Source: Eutrophosalina sp902522775 (lineage in GTDB: Bacteria; Bacteroidota; Bacteroidia; Flavobacteriales; Flavobacteriaceae). From it: 44,264 nucleotides of DNA. The stretch covers positions 1 to 44,264 of the forward strand of contig CABYWQ010000008.1 of NCBI GenBank assembly GCA_902522775.1. Reading direction: 5' to 3'. The notes under the pieces were generated by a model. It did no database searches and was not told where the DNA came from. It saw only the letters and a program-made list of their open reading frames with translations. Of the stretch, positions 8,851-17,669 are shown in pieces (the first letter of the stretch is position 1; the number at the start of each line of letters is the position of its first letter). The translations under genes and the position numbers were made by a program.

Positions 8851-9084
8851 ATGATAAGATCAGTAAATACCTGTTTAAATTGTGAAAGTTTAGAAAATGC
8901 TCTAAAATGTTCAAAACACAACCTTTCTGTTCAGATTGATAACGTTTGCGAGGATCATAGTATAAAGAAAGCATTTTCAAAAATGTCAGATTGTTTAAGC
9001 TGCTTAAACTTTAAGAAATCAAAATGCCCACATCCTGAAAGTGCTAAAGATGGTATGTTGTGCTTTTCTTGGTCATCTTACTAA
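8851..9084 (+). CDS. Small protein with duplicated Cys/His (zinc-knuckle-like) motif
   Basis: A 77-residue protein that I do not recognise as a named family. It has eight cysteines in two matched halves. Half one is C8-x2-C11-x8-C20-x2-H23-x9-C33; half two is C48-x2-C51-x7-C59-x-H61-x9-C71. The repeat spacing suggests two metal-binding modules, most likely Zn2+ or Fe, made by internal duplication. There is no signal peptide or membrane segment. It lies 40 bases after fbpC on the same strand and before guaB, so it may be co-transcribed with the iron transporter or have its own promoter. ATG at 8851 is preferred to an in-frame TTG at 8845. Confidence 0.8.
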   Translation: MIRSVNTCLNCESLENALKCSKHNLSVQIDNVCEDHSIKKAFSKMSDCLSCLNFKKSKCPHPESAKDGMLCFSWSSY

Positions 9085-9129
9085 TATTTTTCACTTTTTT
9101 TATGCAAAATAGTAGTTTTATGTTAAAAT

Positions 9130-9157
9130 TTGAATTAATATAAAATTCTTATCTTTG
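9130..9157 (+). promoter_or_regulatory. Promoter of guaB (TTG-17-TATCTTTG)
   Basis: TTG at 9130-9132, a 17-base spacer and TATCTTTG at 9150-9157 match the flavobacterial pattern TTG-n(17-23)-TAnnTTTG. Transcription would start near 9163, after an in-frame GTG at 9159, so the ATG at 9180 must be the true guaB start. Confidence 0.7.
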
Positions 9158-9179
9158 TGTGCAATTAATTTTTAGTTGC

Positions 9180-10652
9180 ATGATTCCCTCAGATAAAAAA
9201 TTTATTGAAACTGGCCTCACCTTTGATGATGTGCTTTTAGTTCCCTCTTATTCTGAATTATTACCTAATGAGGTAAAACTGCATTCTAAATTTTCTAAAA
9301 ATTTATCAATGAAAGTACCAATTGTTTCTGCTGCAATGGATACAGTGACTGAAAGTAAAATGGCAATTGCAATGGCACAAGAGGGAGGAATTGGAGTAAT
9401 TCACAAAAACTTATCAATAGAAGACCAAAGCAATAAGGTAAGGAAAGTTAAAAGATCTGAATCTGGAATGATTTTAGATCCAATTACTCTTTCTAAAGAT
9501 GAAACTGTTAAGGATGCATTAAACTGCATGAGTGAGTATAGCATTGGTGGTATTCCCATCGTTGATAAAGCAGGAAAATTAATTGGAATAGTAACAAATC
9601 GTGATTTACGTTTTGAAAAAGACATGAATAAAAAACTTAATAATGTTATGACTTCGGAAAATCTAATTACTGGCTCAAGAGAATTAACATTAAAAGAAGC
9701 TGAATCAATATTGCAAAAAAGTAAAATTGAAAAACTTCCAATTATTGATAACAATAATAAATTAATAGGACTAATAACATTTCGTGACATTCAAAAAATA
9801 ACTCTCAAACCTTCATCGAACAAGGATGAGTTCGGTAGATTAAGAGTTGCTGCTGCAATTGGAGTTGCTGGAGATTCTTTAGACAGAGCTAAAATGTTAT
9901 ACGATGCTGGAGTTGATGCACTAGTGATCGATACTGCTCATGCTCATACAAAATCAGTTCTTCAAACCATAAAAAATATTAAAAAAGAATTTGTAGATAT
10001 TGATATAATTGCTGGAAATGTTGCCACAGCTGATGCAGCTAAATTCTTAATTAAATCAGGTGTTGATGGTATTAAGGTTGGAATTGGTCCTGGTTCAATA
10101 TGCACAACAAGAATTGTTGCTGGCGTTGGTTATCCACAGTTATCAGCTATTTATAATATTTCAAAAGAAGTTAAAGGATCTGGTGTAACTATAATTGCCG
10201 ACGGAGGAATCAAACACACTGGAGATATTACAAAAGCTATTGCTGCAGGTGCTGATTGTGTAATGTTAGGATCTCTTTTAGCAGGTACTCACGAATCTCC
10301 TGGAGAAACAATAATTTTGGAAGGTAGAAAATTCAAAACATACAGAGGTATGGGATCTTTGGAAGCAATGGAGAAAGGAAGTAAAGAGAGATATTTTCAA
10401 TCCAAAGTTGATGATAAAAATAAATTTGTTCCAGAGGGAATTGTTGGTAGAGTTCCATATAAAGGTTTTTTAGTTGAAAGTATGCATCAGTTTATTGGTG
10501 GACTTAAGTCAGGAATGGGTTATTGTGGAGCTAAAAATATTGATGATCTAAAAAACAATTCACAGTTTGTACAAATTACTAGAGCTGGGCTTGATGAAAG
10601 TCATCCACACAACATTACCATTACTAAGGAATCCCCAAATTATTCACGTTAA
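9180..10652 (+). CDS. guaB: Inosine-5'-monophosphate dehydrogenase
   Basis: GuaB oxidises IMP to XMP with NAD+, the rate-limiting step to GTP. The 490-residue length is normal. The TIM barrel begins LTFDDVLLVPSYSE; two CBS domains occupy about residues 95-205 (marks GIPIVDKAGKLIGIVTNRD and LPIIDNNNKLIGLITFRD). The catalytic loop is GIGPGSICTTRIVAGVG with the nucleophilic Cys near 303, and the flap region is RGMGSLEAM. ATG at 9180 is chosen over a GTG 21 bases upstream because of the promoter position and family length. It leads an overlapped run with two chaperone genes and ccsBA. Confidence 0.97.
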   Translation: MIPSDKKFIETGLTFDDVLLVPSYSELLPNEVKLHSKFSKNLSMKVPIVSAAMDTVTESKMAIAMAQEGGIGVIHKNLSIEDQSNKVRKVKRSESGMILDPITLSKDETVKDALNCMSEYSIGGIPIVDKAGKLIGIVTNRDLRFEKDMNKKLNNVMTSENLITGSRELTLKEAESILQKSKIEKLPIIDNNNKLIGLITFRDIQKITLKPSSNKDEFGRLRVAAAIGVAGDSLDRAKMLYDAGVDALVIDTAHAHTKSVLQTIKNIKKEFVDIDIIAGNVATADAAKFLIKSGVDGIKVGIGPGSICTTRIVAGVGYPQLSAIYNISKEVKGSGVTIIADGGIKHTGDITKAIAAGADCVMLGSLLAGTHESPGETIILEGRKFKTYRGMGSLEAMEKGSKERYFQSKVDDKNKFVPEGIVGRVPYKGFLVESMHQFIGGLKSGMGYCGAKNIDDLKNNSQFVQITRAGLDESHPHNITITKESPNYSR

Positions 10653-10653
10653 A

Positions 10654-11493
10654 TTGAGAAATAGTATTCTCTTTTTTGTCCTTTTAGTATCGTGTAATTT
10701 AAACAACGAATTAGACAAGAATATAATTGCTAAAGTAGGTGATAAAACACTCACTTTTGTAGAACTGTTGGAGAAAATTCCAAATAATATTGAAAGACTA
10801 GATTCAACTGTTGTTGTGAACGAAATAATTAATAATTGGGCATTAAACGAACTATTAATTAAGAATGCCGAAATGAATTTAAGTGAATTAGAAAAAAATA
10901 GATTAAAAAAAAATAGTAATGAATACTATAATAATCTACTTGTAAATAGCTATAAGAACAAAATTGCATCAGTAAATTCTGACACATTAGTTAATCCGAA
11001 TGAAATTGCAGAATATTATGATACTAACTTGAATAATTTTGTCTTGTATGAAGATATTGTACAAGCAAGATATGTCAGATTAAATAAAAATAATTTTAAT
11101 ATAAATGAAATTAAAAGGAGGTTTAGGAGATTTAATAGAGATGATATTATATTTTTTGACTCAATTTCTTTACAGCTTCTAAATTACTCTTTAAATGATA
11201 GTATTTGGATAAATAAAGACCTTTTTTTTAAAAAAATAAATGTTTTAGATGATGAAGAAATTGATAGAATTGTTAAAAAAACGTTATACATAGCAAAAGA
11301 GGATTCTTTAGATGTATATTTGGTAAAAATTAATGGATTTAAAGGTATTAATGATAAAGCTCCGCTAACTTATATTTATAAAAGAATTGAAGAATTATTG
11401 ATTAATAAAAAAAAGGTTGATTTTATAAAAAATTTTGATACTGAAATTATAGAAAATGCAAAACAAGAAAATATATTTAAAGTTTTTAATTAA
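10654..11493 (+). CDS. SurA/PpiC-like periplasmic lipoprotein without a clear parvulin domain
   Basis: The frame is open upstream into guaB, but a TTG at 10654, one base after the guaB stop, gives a proper lipoprotein signal (MRNSILFFVLLVSCNLNN, Cys near 14). The 279-residue product starts its mature part with IIAKVGDKTLTFVELLEKIP, the SurA/PpiC N-terminal chaperone pattern, followed by helices rich in Asn, Lys and Glu. A recognisable parvulin core (RHIL..., F-x-D..., GG) is not seen, so it is probably a chaperone-only relative. It overlaps the next gene, a two-parvulin SurA, by 38 bases, supporting a joint role in outer-membrane protein folding. Confidence 0.8.
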   Translation: MRNSILFFVLLVSCNLNNELDKNIIAKVGDKTLTFVELLEKIPNNIERLDSTVVVNEIINNWALNELLIKNAEMNLSELEKNRLKKNSNEYYNNLLVNSYKNKIASVNSDTLVNPNEIAEYYDTNLNNFVLYEDIVQARYVRLNKNNFNINEIKRRFRRFNRDDIIFFDSISLQLLNYSLNDSIWINKDLFFKKINVLDDEEIDRIVKKTLYIAKEDSLDVYLVKINGFKGINDKAPLTYIYKRIEELLINKKKVDFIKNFDTEIIENAKQENIFKVFN

Positions 11494-12853
11494 CTCATTA
11501 ATAATAGCTTTCCTTTTAATAAACAAGCAATTTATAATTGCTCAGAGTCAAACAAATGAATTCAAAAAAATCAAAATTGATGGTCTAGCTGCTGTCGTTG
11601 GTGATTTTGTAATTTTAGATTCTGACATCGATAAAACCATAATTGATTTAGAGTCTCAGGGAGTTAATACTAAAGATCTTGATAGATGTAGCTTACTTGG
11701 AAAATTGATGGAAGACAAACTTTATGCTCACCATGCAGAACAAGATAGTCTTGAAGTTGATTCTCAACAAATTTATAATTATGTTGATCAAACAATTGAT
11801 TATTTCGTTGAACAAATTGGGGATATTGATAAGGTTCTTGAATTTTATAAGAAAGAAGATGAACAATCATTTAGACAAGAATTATTTGAAATAAATAAAG
11901 TTAATCAGCTCTCACAAAAAATGCAGACTCAAATTATTGATGAAATTGAAATAACACCTGAAGAAGTAAAACAGTTTTTTAACAGTATTCCCAAATATGA
12001 ATTACCAGTATTTGGTGCTGAACTAGAAATTTCTCAAATTATTGTTAAGCCAGAAGTTGGTGTCGAAGAAAAAAGAAAAGTTATCGATAGACTTGAGTCC
12101 ATTAAAAATGATGTTGTGATAAATGGTTCAAGTTTTGCTACTAAAGCTATTCTATATTCTCAAGATCCTGGTTCAAGATCTAAAGGAGGAAAATATACTT
12201 TGAATAGAAATCGTCCTCAAATGGTCAAAGAGTTTAGAGATGTAGCTTATAGAATGAAGGAAGGTGAAGTTTCAGATCCTTTCGAAACTGATTTTGGTTG
12301 GCATATAGTTATGGTTGAAAAAATAAGAGGTCAAGAAGTTGATGTTAGACATATTCTTTTAGTTCCTGAAATAACGAACTCAGCAATGGCTGAGGCAAAA
12401 AAGAAAATAGATTTAATTCGAAAAAGAATAATTGACGAAGAAATTTCATTTCAGGATGCCGCAAAATCTTTTTCGGATGAAAAGGCTACTAAAAATAACG
12501 GAGGAGTTTTAATTAACCCAACAACTGGTGATACTCGGTTTGAACTTACTAAAATAGATCCAGTTTTATATAATCAAATACAAAGACTAGGGGATAACGA
12601 AGTTTCGGCACCATTATTGGAAAGTGATAGACAAGGTAATCGAAGTTTTAAAATCATTAAAGTATCAAATAGATTCGATGAACATACTGCTGATTACTCA
12701 AAGGATTTTTTGAAAATTAAAGAACTTGCATTAAAAGAAAAACAGTTAAATGCAATTCAAAATTGGATGAATGAAAAAATTGTTGACACTTATATCTCTG
12801 TTAATCAAGACAGCAGAGTTTGTAATTTTTCCAATAAATGGTTAAAAAATTAA
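11456..12853 (+). CDS. surA: SurA-type periplasmic peptidyl-prolyl isomerase/chaperone
   Basis: A 465-residue exported protein (signal peptide to about residue 30, ...QFIIAQ). A SurA N-terminal domain with LAAVVGDFVILDSDID is followed by two parvulin domains: about 185-285 (marks LEISQIIVKP, SQDPGSRSKGGKY, TDFGWHIVMVEK) and about 290-400 (VDVRHILLVP, KSFSDEKATKNNGG). This matches SurA, which escorts beta-barrel proteins to the BAM complex. It overlaps the preceding lipoprotein by 38 bases and ccsBA by 16 bases. The start chosen is the first ATG giving a signal peptide. Precise orthology to SurA against other PpiC paralogues is not certain. Confidence 0.9.
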   Translation: MQNKKIYLKFLINSLIIAFLLINKQFIIAQSQTNEFKKIKIDGLAAVVGDFVILDSDIDKTIIDLESQGVNTKDLDRCSLLGKLMEDKLYAHHAEQDSLEVDSQQIYNYVDQTIDYFVEQIGDIDKVLEFYKKEDEQSFRQELFEINKVNQLSQKMQTQIIDEIEITPEEVKQFFNSIPKYELPVFGAELEISQIIVKPEVGVEEKRKVIDRLESIKNDVVINGSSFATKAILYSQDPGSRSKGGKYTLNRNRPQMVKEFRDVAYRMKEGEVSDPFETDFGWHIVMVEKIRGQEVDVRHILLVPEITNSAMAEAKKKIDLIRKRIIDEEISFQDAAKSFSDEKATKNNGGVLINPTTGDTRFELTKIDPVLYNQIQRLGDNEVSAPLLESDRQGNRSFKIIKVSNRFDEHTADYSKDFLKIKELALKEKQLNAIQNWMNEKIVDTYISVNQDSRVCNFSNKWLKN

Positions 12854-15800
12854 TTTCAATTTTAGTATCTACCAGGCTTACTGCTTTTCTATTTATTTCT
12901 TTTTCTGCTGCAATGGCTGCAGGAACTTTTATTGAAAGCATGCACGGAACTGATGCCTCAAAAATTTTAGTTTATAATGCATTTTGGTTTGAAATAATGA
13001 TGATATTGTTTGTTGTTAATTTTACCTACAACATAAAGAGATATAGGCTTTTATCTAGAGAAAAATTACCTGTTTTACTACTACATTTATCTTGGATTTT
13101 GATTATTATCGGTGCAGGAATAACTAGATATATTGGATATGAAGGAATTATGCCAATTAGAGAAGGCTCAAGTTCAAGCCAGTTTCTGTCGTCTGATACT
13201 TATCTCACAATTTTAGTTGATGGTGAAATAGATGGTCAACAAAAAAGAAAAAAATTAGAAAAAAAAGTTCTTTTTTCCGAGTACACTAACAATAATTTTA
13301 CAATCAAAGATGATTTTAATAAACAAAAGTTTAGTGTTGAATATGTCGATTTTGTCGAGAATGTTAACTATGGTGTAGTCCCCAACGATTTTGGGACAGA
13401 TTTTTTAAAAATAGTGGAGGCATCAAGCGGTGAGAGACATGATCATTATTTAGAATCTGGTCAAGTTACCAATATTCACGGAGTTCTATTCACTCTAAAC
13501 AAAAGGGTTGAAGGTGCAATAAATATAATTTCGGAAGGATATGATTTATTTATAGAATCATCATTTAATGGTGGTTTTATGAGAATGATAGATCAATTTT
13601 CAGGTGTTGTAGAAAAAAATACCAAAGATGAAATTCAATACAAAAGCTTATATAACATTGCTGGTTTACAATTCGTTATTCCTGAACCTGTTATTAAAGG
13701 AAAATACGAACTCATCAAGAATCAAGATGAAGAAACTAATCAAAATATGCTAAAACTTAAAGTTTCAAGCAATGGTGTTGAAGAATTTGTTGAATTAGCT
13801 GGAGGAAAAGGTATAGCTGATCAGTATGAAACTTTTAATATTTCTGGTCTGGACTTTTCAATTAAATATGGTTCATTACTCAGTCAAATTCCTTTCAATA
13901 TAAAACTCAATGACTTTGTTGCAGAAAAATATCCTGGAACTGAGAAAAGTTACAGTAGTTTTATGAGTAAAGTTAGTGTGGATGGAGATCAAAAATTCGA
14001 TTATGATATTTATATGAATCATATTTTGAATTATAAAGGCTACAGATTTTTTCAAGCATCATTTGATCCAGATGAAAAAGGGACTATTTTATCTGTAAAT
14101 CAAGATTTTTTTGGAACTTTCATTACCTATTTAGGCTATATTCTATTATATATTGGATTACTTGGAATTATGTTTTATGGTAAAACAAGGTTTAAAGATC
14201 TAGGAAAAAAATTGAAAAAGCTTAAACAAAAGAGAATTGCTACAAGTATAATTCTTTTTTTAATTTTTACTAATTCTTACTCTCAAAATGATTATAGTCA
14301 TAAAAATCAAAATTTTATTTCCGATTCAGTTATAAAAAATTATGTAATTGATGAAAATCATGCACAGAAATTTGGTGAAGTAATTATTCAAGATTCAGGT
14401 GGTAGAATGAAGCCATTAAATACTTTTTCCTCTGAATTGTTAAGAAAAGTAAGTAAATCTGATAAATACAATGAATTAAATTCTGACCAAGTTTTTATAT
14501 CTATACTAAGAAACCCTCTAGCATGGTACTCAGAACCACTGATTTATATTAAAAGAGGAAATGATAGTATAAGAAGTGTAATTGGAATTGATTCTGATCA
14601 AAAGTATGCTTCATTTATTGATTTTTTTGATGGTAAAGGAAATTACAAGATTTCGAAGTATTTGGAAAAAGCGTACAAATCTTCTCTTCCAAATCAATTT
14701 GAGAAGGATTTTATTGAAACAGATAGAAGAGTAAATCTTCTATTTTCTGCTCTTGAGGGAGAAATTTTAAAAATTTTTCCAGTCCCTGAGGATTCTAATA
14801 ATAAATGGATTTCATCTAATGAAGTTTCATCTGAAAATTTTGCAACCGTTGATTCACTTTTTACAACAAATATAATTCCATTATATCTAAGAGAATTAGA
14901 CAAAAGTTTAGTATCAAAAAATTACCAAAATGCTGATAAAATACTCGAAAGTATAAAAGGGTTTCAAATAAAGTATGGTGAGGAAATTTTACCAAGTGAT
15001 GATAAAATTAACGCTGAGATTTTATATAACAAGTATGATATTTTTAAGACCTTATTTTTATATTATTTTTTAGCTGGACTGTTTTTCTTTCTATTTATAA
15101 TTATTCAGATTTTTATTTCTAATAAAAAATTAAATCAACTTTTTAAATATCTCTTTGTTGTTTTTAGATCTGTAATATTTATTCTGTTTATAATTCACAC
15201 TCTTGGACTTGTTGCAAGAGGTTATATTTCTGGGCATGCACCCTGGAGTGATGCTTATGAGTCGATGATCTATGTATCATGGGCAACAATGGGAATTGGT
15301 TTATTATTTGCACGAAAATCTGACTTAACATTAGCATCAACTTCCTTTGTCACATCGATGATCTTAATGATTGCTCATTGGAACTGGATGGATCCATCTA
15401 TAGCAAATCTTGTCCCAGTTTTAGATAGCTATTGGCTTATGATTCATGTATCGATAATTGTTGGAAGCTATGGACCATTCGCCTTGGCTACGATTTTAGG
15501 TATTGTAGCTTTAATTTTGATGGTTTTATCTACTAAATCTAATTATTTAATAATAAAAAATAAACTAAGTGAAATTACTATTATTAATGAATTAGCTTTA
15601 ACAATTGGTCTTATCATGTTAACAATTGGTAATTTTTTAGGTGGAATGTGGGCTAATGAAAGTTGGGGAAGATATTGGGGTTGGGATCCTAAGGAAACAT
15701 GGGCATTGATAAGTATTTTAATTTATGCATTTGTACTACATATGAGACTTATTCCAAAAATGAGAGGTGTGTGGCTATTTAATTTAATGTCAATTATTGC

Positions 15801-15975
15801 ATTTGCAAGTATTGTAATGACTTATTTTGGAGTCAATTTTTATCTTGTAGGATTACATTCATATGCGAGCGGTGACAAAGTGATAACACCAAACTTTGTG
15901 TATTACTCAATTTTATTTGTCTTCATTTTAGGTTTAATATCAAAATATAAATACAATAAGTTTCTTATTAAATAA
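12838..15975 (+). CDS. ccsBA: Fused cytochrome c biogenesis protein CcsBA (ResB-ResC type)
   Basis: A 1045-residue membrane protein that exports haem and attaches it to apocytochrome c (System II). The N-terminal part (to about 460) is ResB/CcsB-like: three membrane helices, a large periplasmic domain, and a fourth helix. A second periplasmic stretch with LQ-poor, charged sequence leads to the CcsA part from about 740, with some eight helices. The WWD haem-binding block WGRYWGWDPKETWAL lies near 944-958, flanked by conserved histidines in IIHTLGLVARG, LMIHVSIIVG and VGLHSYASG. Start ATG lies within surA (16-base overlap). The fusion is usual in Bacteroidota. Confidence 0.95.
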   Translation: MVKKLISILVSTRLTAFLFISFSAAMAAGTFIESMHGTDASKILVYNAFWFEIMMILFVVNFTYNIKRYRLLSREKLPVLLLHLSWILIIIGAGITRYIGYEGIMPIREGSSSSQFLSSDTYLTILVDGEIDGQQKRKKLEKKVLFSEYTNNNFTIKDDFNKQKFSVEYVDFVENVNYGVVPNDFGTDFLKIVEASSGERHDHYLESGQVTNIHGVLFTLNKRVEGAINIISEGYDLFIESSFNGGFMRMIDQFSGVVEKNTKDEIQYKSLYNIAGLQFVIPEPVIKGKYELIKNQDEETNQNMLKLKVSSNGVEEFVELAGGKGIADQYETFNISGLDFSIKYGSLLSQIPFNIKLNDFVAEKYPGTEKSYSSFMSKVSVDGDQKFDYDIYMNHILNYKGYRFFQASFDPDEKGTILSVNQDFFGTFITYLGYILLYIGLLGIMFYGKTRFKDLGKKLKKLKQKRIATSIILFLIFTNSYSQNDYSHKNQNFISDSVIKNYVIDENHAQKFGEVIIQDSGGRMKPLNTFSSELLRKVSKSDKYNELNSDQVFISILRNPLAWYSEPLIYIKRGNDSIRSVIGIDSDQKYASFIDFFDGKGNYKISKYLEKAYKSSLPNQFEKDFIETDRRVNLLFSALEGEILKIFPVPEDSNNKWISSNEVSSENFATVDSLFTTNIIPLYLRELDKSLVSKNYQNADKILESIKGFQIKYGEEILPSDDKINAEILYNKYDIFKTLFLYYFLAGLFFFLFIIIQIFISNKKLNQLFKYLFVVFRSVIFILFIIHTLGLVARGYISGHAPWSDAYESMIYVSWATMGIGLLFARKSDLTLASTSFVTSMILMIAHWNWMDPSIANLVPVLDSYWLMIHVSIIVGSYGPFALATILGIVALILMVLSTKSNYLIIKNKLSEITIINELALTIGLIMLTIGNFLGGMWANESWGRYWGWDPKETWALISILIYAFVLHMRLIPKMRGVWLFNLMSIIAFASIVMTYFGVNFYLVGLHSYASGDKVITPNFVYYSILFVFILGLISKYKYNKFLIK

Positions 15976-15998
15976 TTCATATATAATTTATGTATTCT

Positions 15999-16006
15999 TA
16001 TTTTTG
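15999..16006 (+). promoter_or_regulatory. -7 element before the 16015 gene
   Basis: TATTTTTG matches TAnnTTTG and ends eight bases before the ATG at 16015, which would leave almost no leader. It lies in the only gap between ccsBA and the next gene. No -33 TTG is evident. Confidence 0.45.
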
Positions 16007-16014
16007 AATATTAA

Positions 16015-16629
16015 ATGAAAAATTTTTTATTTGTCTTCTCAATTTTATTTATTAATTACTCTTTTTCTCAAGTTGATAATAGTTCTCGTAAAATAGATTT
16101 AAAATCAACAAAAAAATCTGTTACTATTCCTCCTGTAATTAATATAAATCCAAATTCTTTTACTGTCAAAAAAATTGAAAAAAAGAAAGACGAAAATGAC
16201 TTTATGATAGCTGATAATGAATATTTTTTAAATCCAGGAGAGTCTGTTAAAAAAAGATTGAATAAAGAAAAAAATAAAAATCCTAATAAATACACAGGTG
16301 ACTCATACTTGGGGGATTTTAAAACTGGTTCAGAAACTGCCAATATTTTATGTAGAGATTTTGAATATGTTGATGGTGACAGAGTATCAATTTTGGTTAA
16401 TGATCAAGTTGTTATTCAAAATCTTACTCTTAACTCTTCATTTAGGGGGATAAATTTAAAACTAGAGAAAGGTTTCAATAAAATTGATTTTGTGGCATTG
16501 AATCAAGGCGATTCTGGCCCTAATACTGCTGAATTACGTATATATGATGATAATGATATTTTAATTTCATCAAATCAATGGAATTTAGCTACAGGTGCAA
16601 AAGCTACATTAATAATAGTAAAGCAATAG
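16015..16629 (+). CDS. Conserved secreted protein of unknown function
   Basis: A 204-residue protein with a signal peptide (MKNFLFVFSILFINYSFSQ). After a Lys-rich linker, the C-terminal half (about 95-204) contains GDFKTGSETANILCRDFEYVDGD-type sequence followed by VSILVNDQVV, GFNKIDFVALNQGDSGPNTAEL and NQWNLATGAKATLII, a beta-rich pattern. I recall similar secreted proteins in flavobacteria but no assigned function. It follows ccsBA by 39 bases with its own -7-like element. Location is predicted to be periplasm or cell surface. Confidence 0.8.
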   Translation: MKNFLFVFSILFINYSFSQVDNSSRKIDLKSTKKSVTIPPVININPNSFTVKKIEKKKDENDFMIADNEYFLNPGESVKKRLNKEKNKNPNKYTGDSYLGDFKTGSETANILCRDFEYVDGDRVSILVNDQVVIQNLTLNSSFRGINLKLEKGFNKIDFVALNQGDSGPNTAELRIYDDNDILISSNQWNLATGAKATLIIVKQ

Positions 16630-16697
16630 TTTAGAAAAGCTTAACATTCCTAAAATAATTTTTTCTTAATTTTATTAAATAACAATTAATCATTAAA

Positions 16698-17624
16698 ATG
16701 AAAAAATTAATTTATTTATTAAGTTTTTTATTTGTTTTTTCTCTTAGCGCGCAAAAAAACAAAAATGGAGTTATTTACGATAAGCACCCCGGAATTGACT
16801 TAATAGCTTCATTCCATGAAGCCTATTCATCTGGAGATTTAGATAAAGTTGCATCGATTCTTGATGATAACGTAAAATGGTATGATGGAAATTCTGAAAA
16901 TAAAGATGACAAGGGTGGAACTAAAAATAATGTTTTGAATAATGTTAGATGGTTCAAAAACTATTATGATTATGTTTCATTTAAAGATACGGAAGGAGCA
17001 TATCCAGATGCATTAGAATATAAAAGATCAGGAAATTGGGTTCAATCTTGGTTCCATGTTTATGCAGTACATAAGAATACTGGTGTCGAGCTTGATCATC
17101 CTGTTTTAAGGATATATCGCTTAAACGAAGATTCTTCTCAAATTACATCAATTATTGAATATAGTAACAAAAGAAATTTTGGAATGATTAGAGAAGCTCA
17201 AAATGATAGAAAAAATGGTGTAATTTACAATAGTCATGAAAACATTAACACTGTAAGAAAGTTCATGTATTCATTTTTAAATAAAGATTATGATAGAGCT
17301 TATTCTTATTGGCATGAAAATGCTGTTATTAGAAATATCAATCTTCCATGGGGAACTTCATTGACTCTTAATGAGGCCATAAAAGCAAATTCTGAACTCT
17401 TGGAAAACTTTGATTTATATGCGGTTGATGAAATTGGTTATCCTGATTACATCGAATATGATTTCAGAGATACTAGAAATGTATTGTCATGGTGGATGAT
17501 GAGATTTACAAGAAAATCAGATGGTAAAAAGGTTAATATTCCTCTTCATCATTCATTTAATTTTGATTCAGATGGAAAAATTATAAGTTCTTGGTCTTAT
17601 TGGAATCAATCACTTTTTGAATAA
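16698..17624 (+). CDS. Secreted protein with two NTF2/SnoaL-like domains
   Basis: A 308-residue exported protein (signal to about residue 19, ...LSLSAQ). It contains two similar halves, each opened by the same short motif: KNGVIYDKHPGIDL near 22-35 and KNGVIYNSHENINTV near 173-187. Each half continues with an NTF2-like pattern of a helix-rich start (FHEAYSSGDLDKVASIL; FMYSFLNKDYDRAYSYW), a DN-VKW or ENAVIRN strand, and closing sheets with VQSWFHVYAVH and SWWMMRFTR. NTF2-like folds often bind small hydrophobic ligands or act as enzymes, but no catalytic set is assigned here. It is followed by a strong terminator. Confidence 0.8.
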   Translation: MKKLIYLLSFLFVFSLSAQKNKNGVIYDKHPGIDLIASFHEAYSSGDLDKVASILDDNVKWYDGNSENKDDKGGTKNNVLNNVRWFKNYYDYVSFKDTEGAYPDALEYKRSGNWVQSWFHVYAVHKNTGVELDHPVLRIYRLNEDSSQITSIIEYSNKRNFGMIREAQNDRKNGVIYNSHENINTVRKFMYSFLNKDYDRAYSYWHENAVIRNINLPWGTSLTLNEAIKANSELLENFDLYAVDEIGYPDYIEYDFRDTRNVLSWWMMRFTRKSDGKKVNIPLHHSFNFDSDGKIISSWSYWNQSLFE

Positions 17625-17647
17625 CATTAAATCATTTTGATAATGAG

Positions 17648-17668
17648 AACCCGCTTTTGGCGGGTTTT
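17648..17668. terminator. Bidirectional terminator
   Basis: A 7-bp GC-rich stem AACCCGC/GCGGGTT closes a TTTTG loop and is followed by TTC(T). It separates the convergent NTF2-like gene and nitronate monooxygenase gene and can serve both. Confidence 0.85.
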
Positions 17669-17669
17669 C

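Noticed and set aside
9159..9179. Upstream GTG start of guaB
   Set aside because: It lies before the expected transcription start from TATCTTTG, and the ATG at 9180 gives the normal family length.
9401..9790. Minus-strand open frame of 129 codons
   Set aside because: Antisense to the guaB CBS region; low-complexity Ser/Leu/Ile sequence typical of shadow frames.
10567..10653. Extended N-terminus of the SurA-like lipoprotein inside guaB
   Set aside because: It would add 29 residues in front of a lipoprotein signal; TTG at 10654 fits better.
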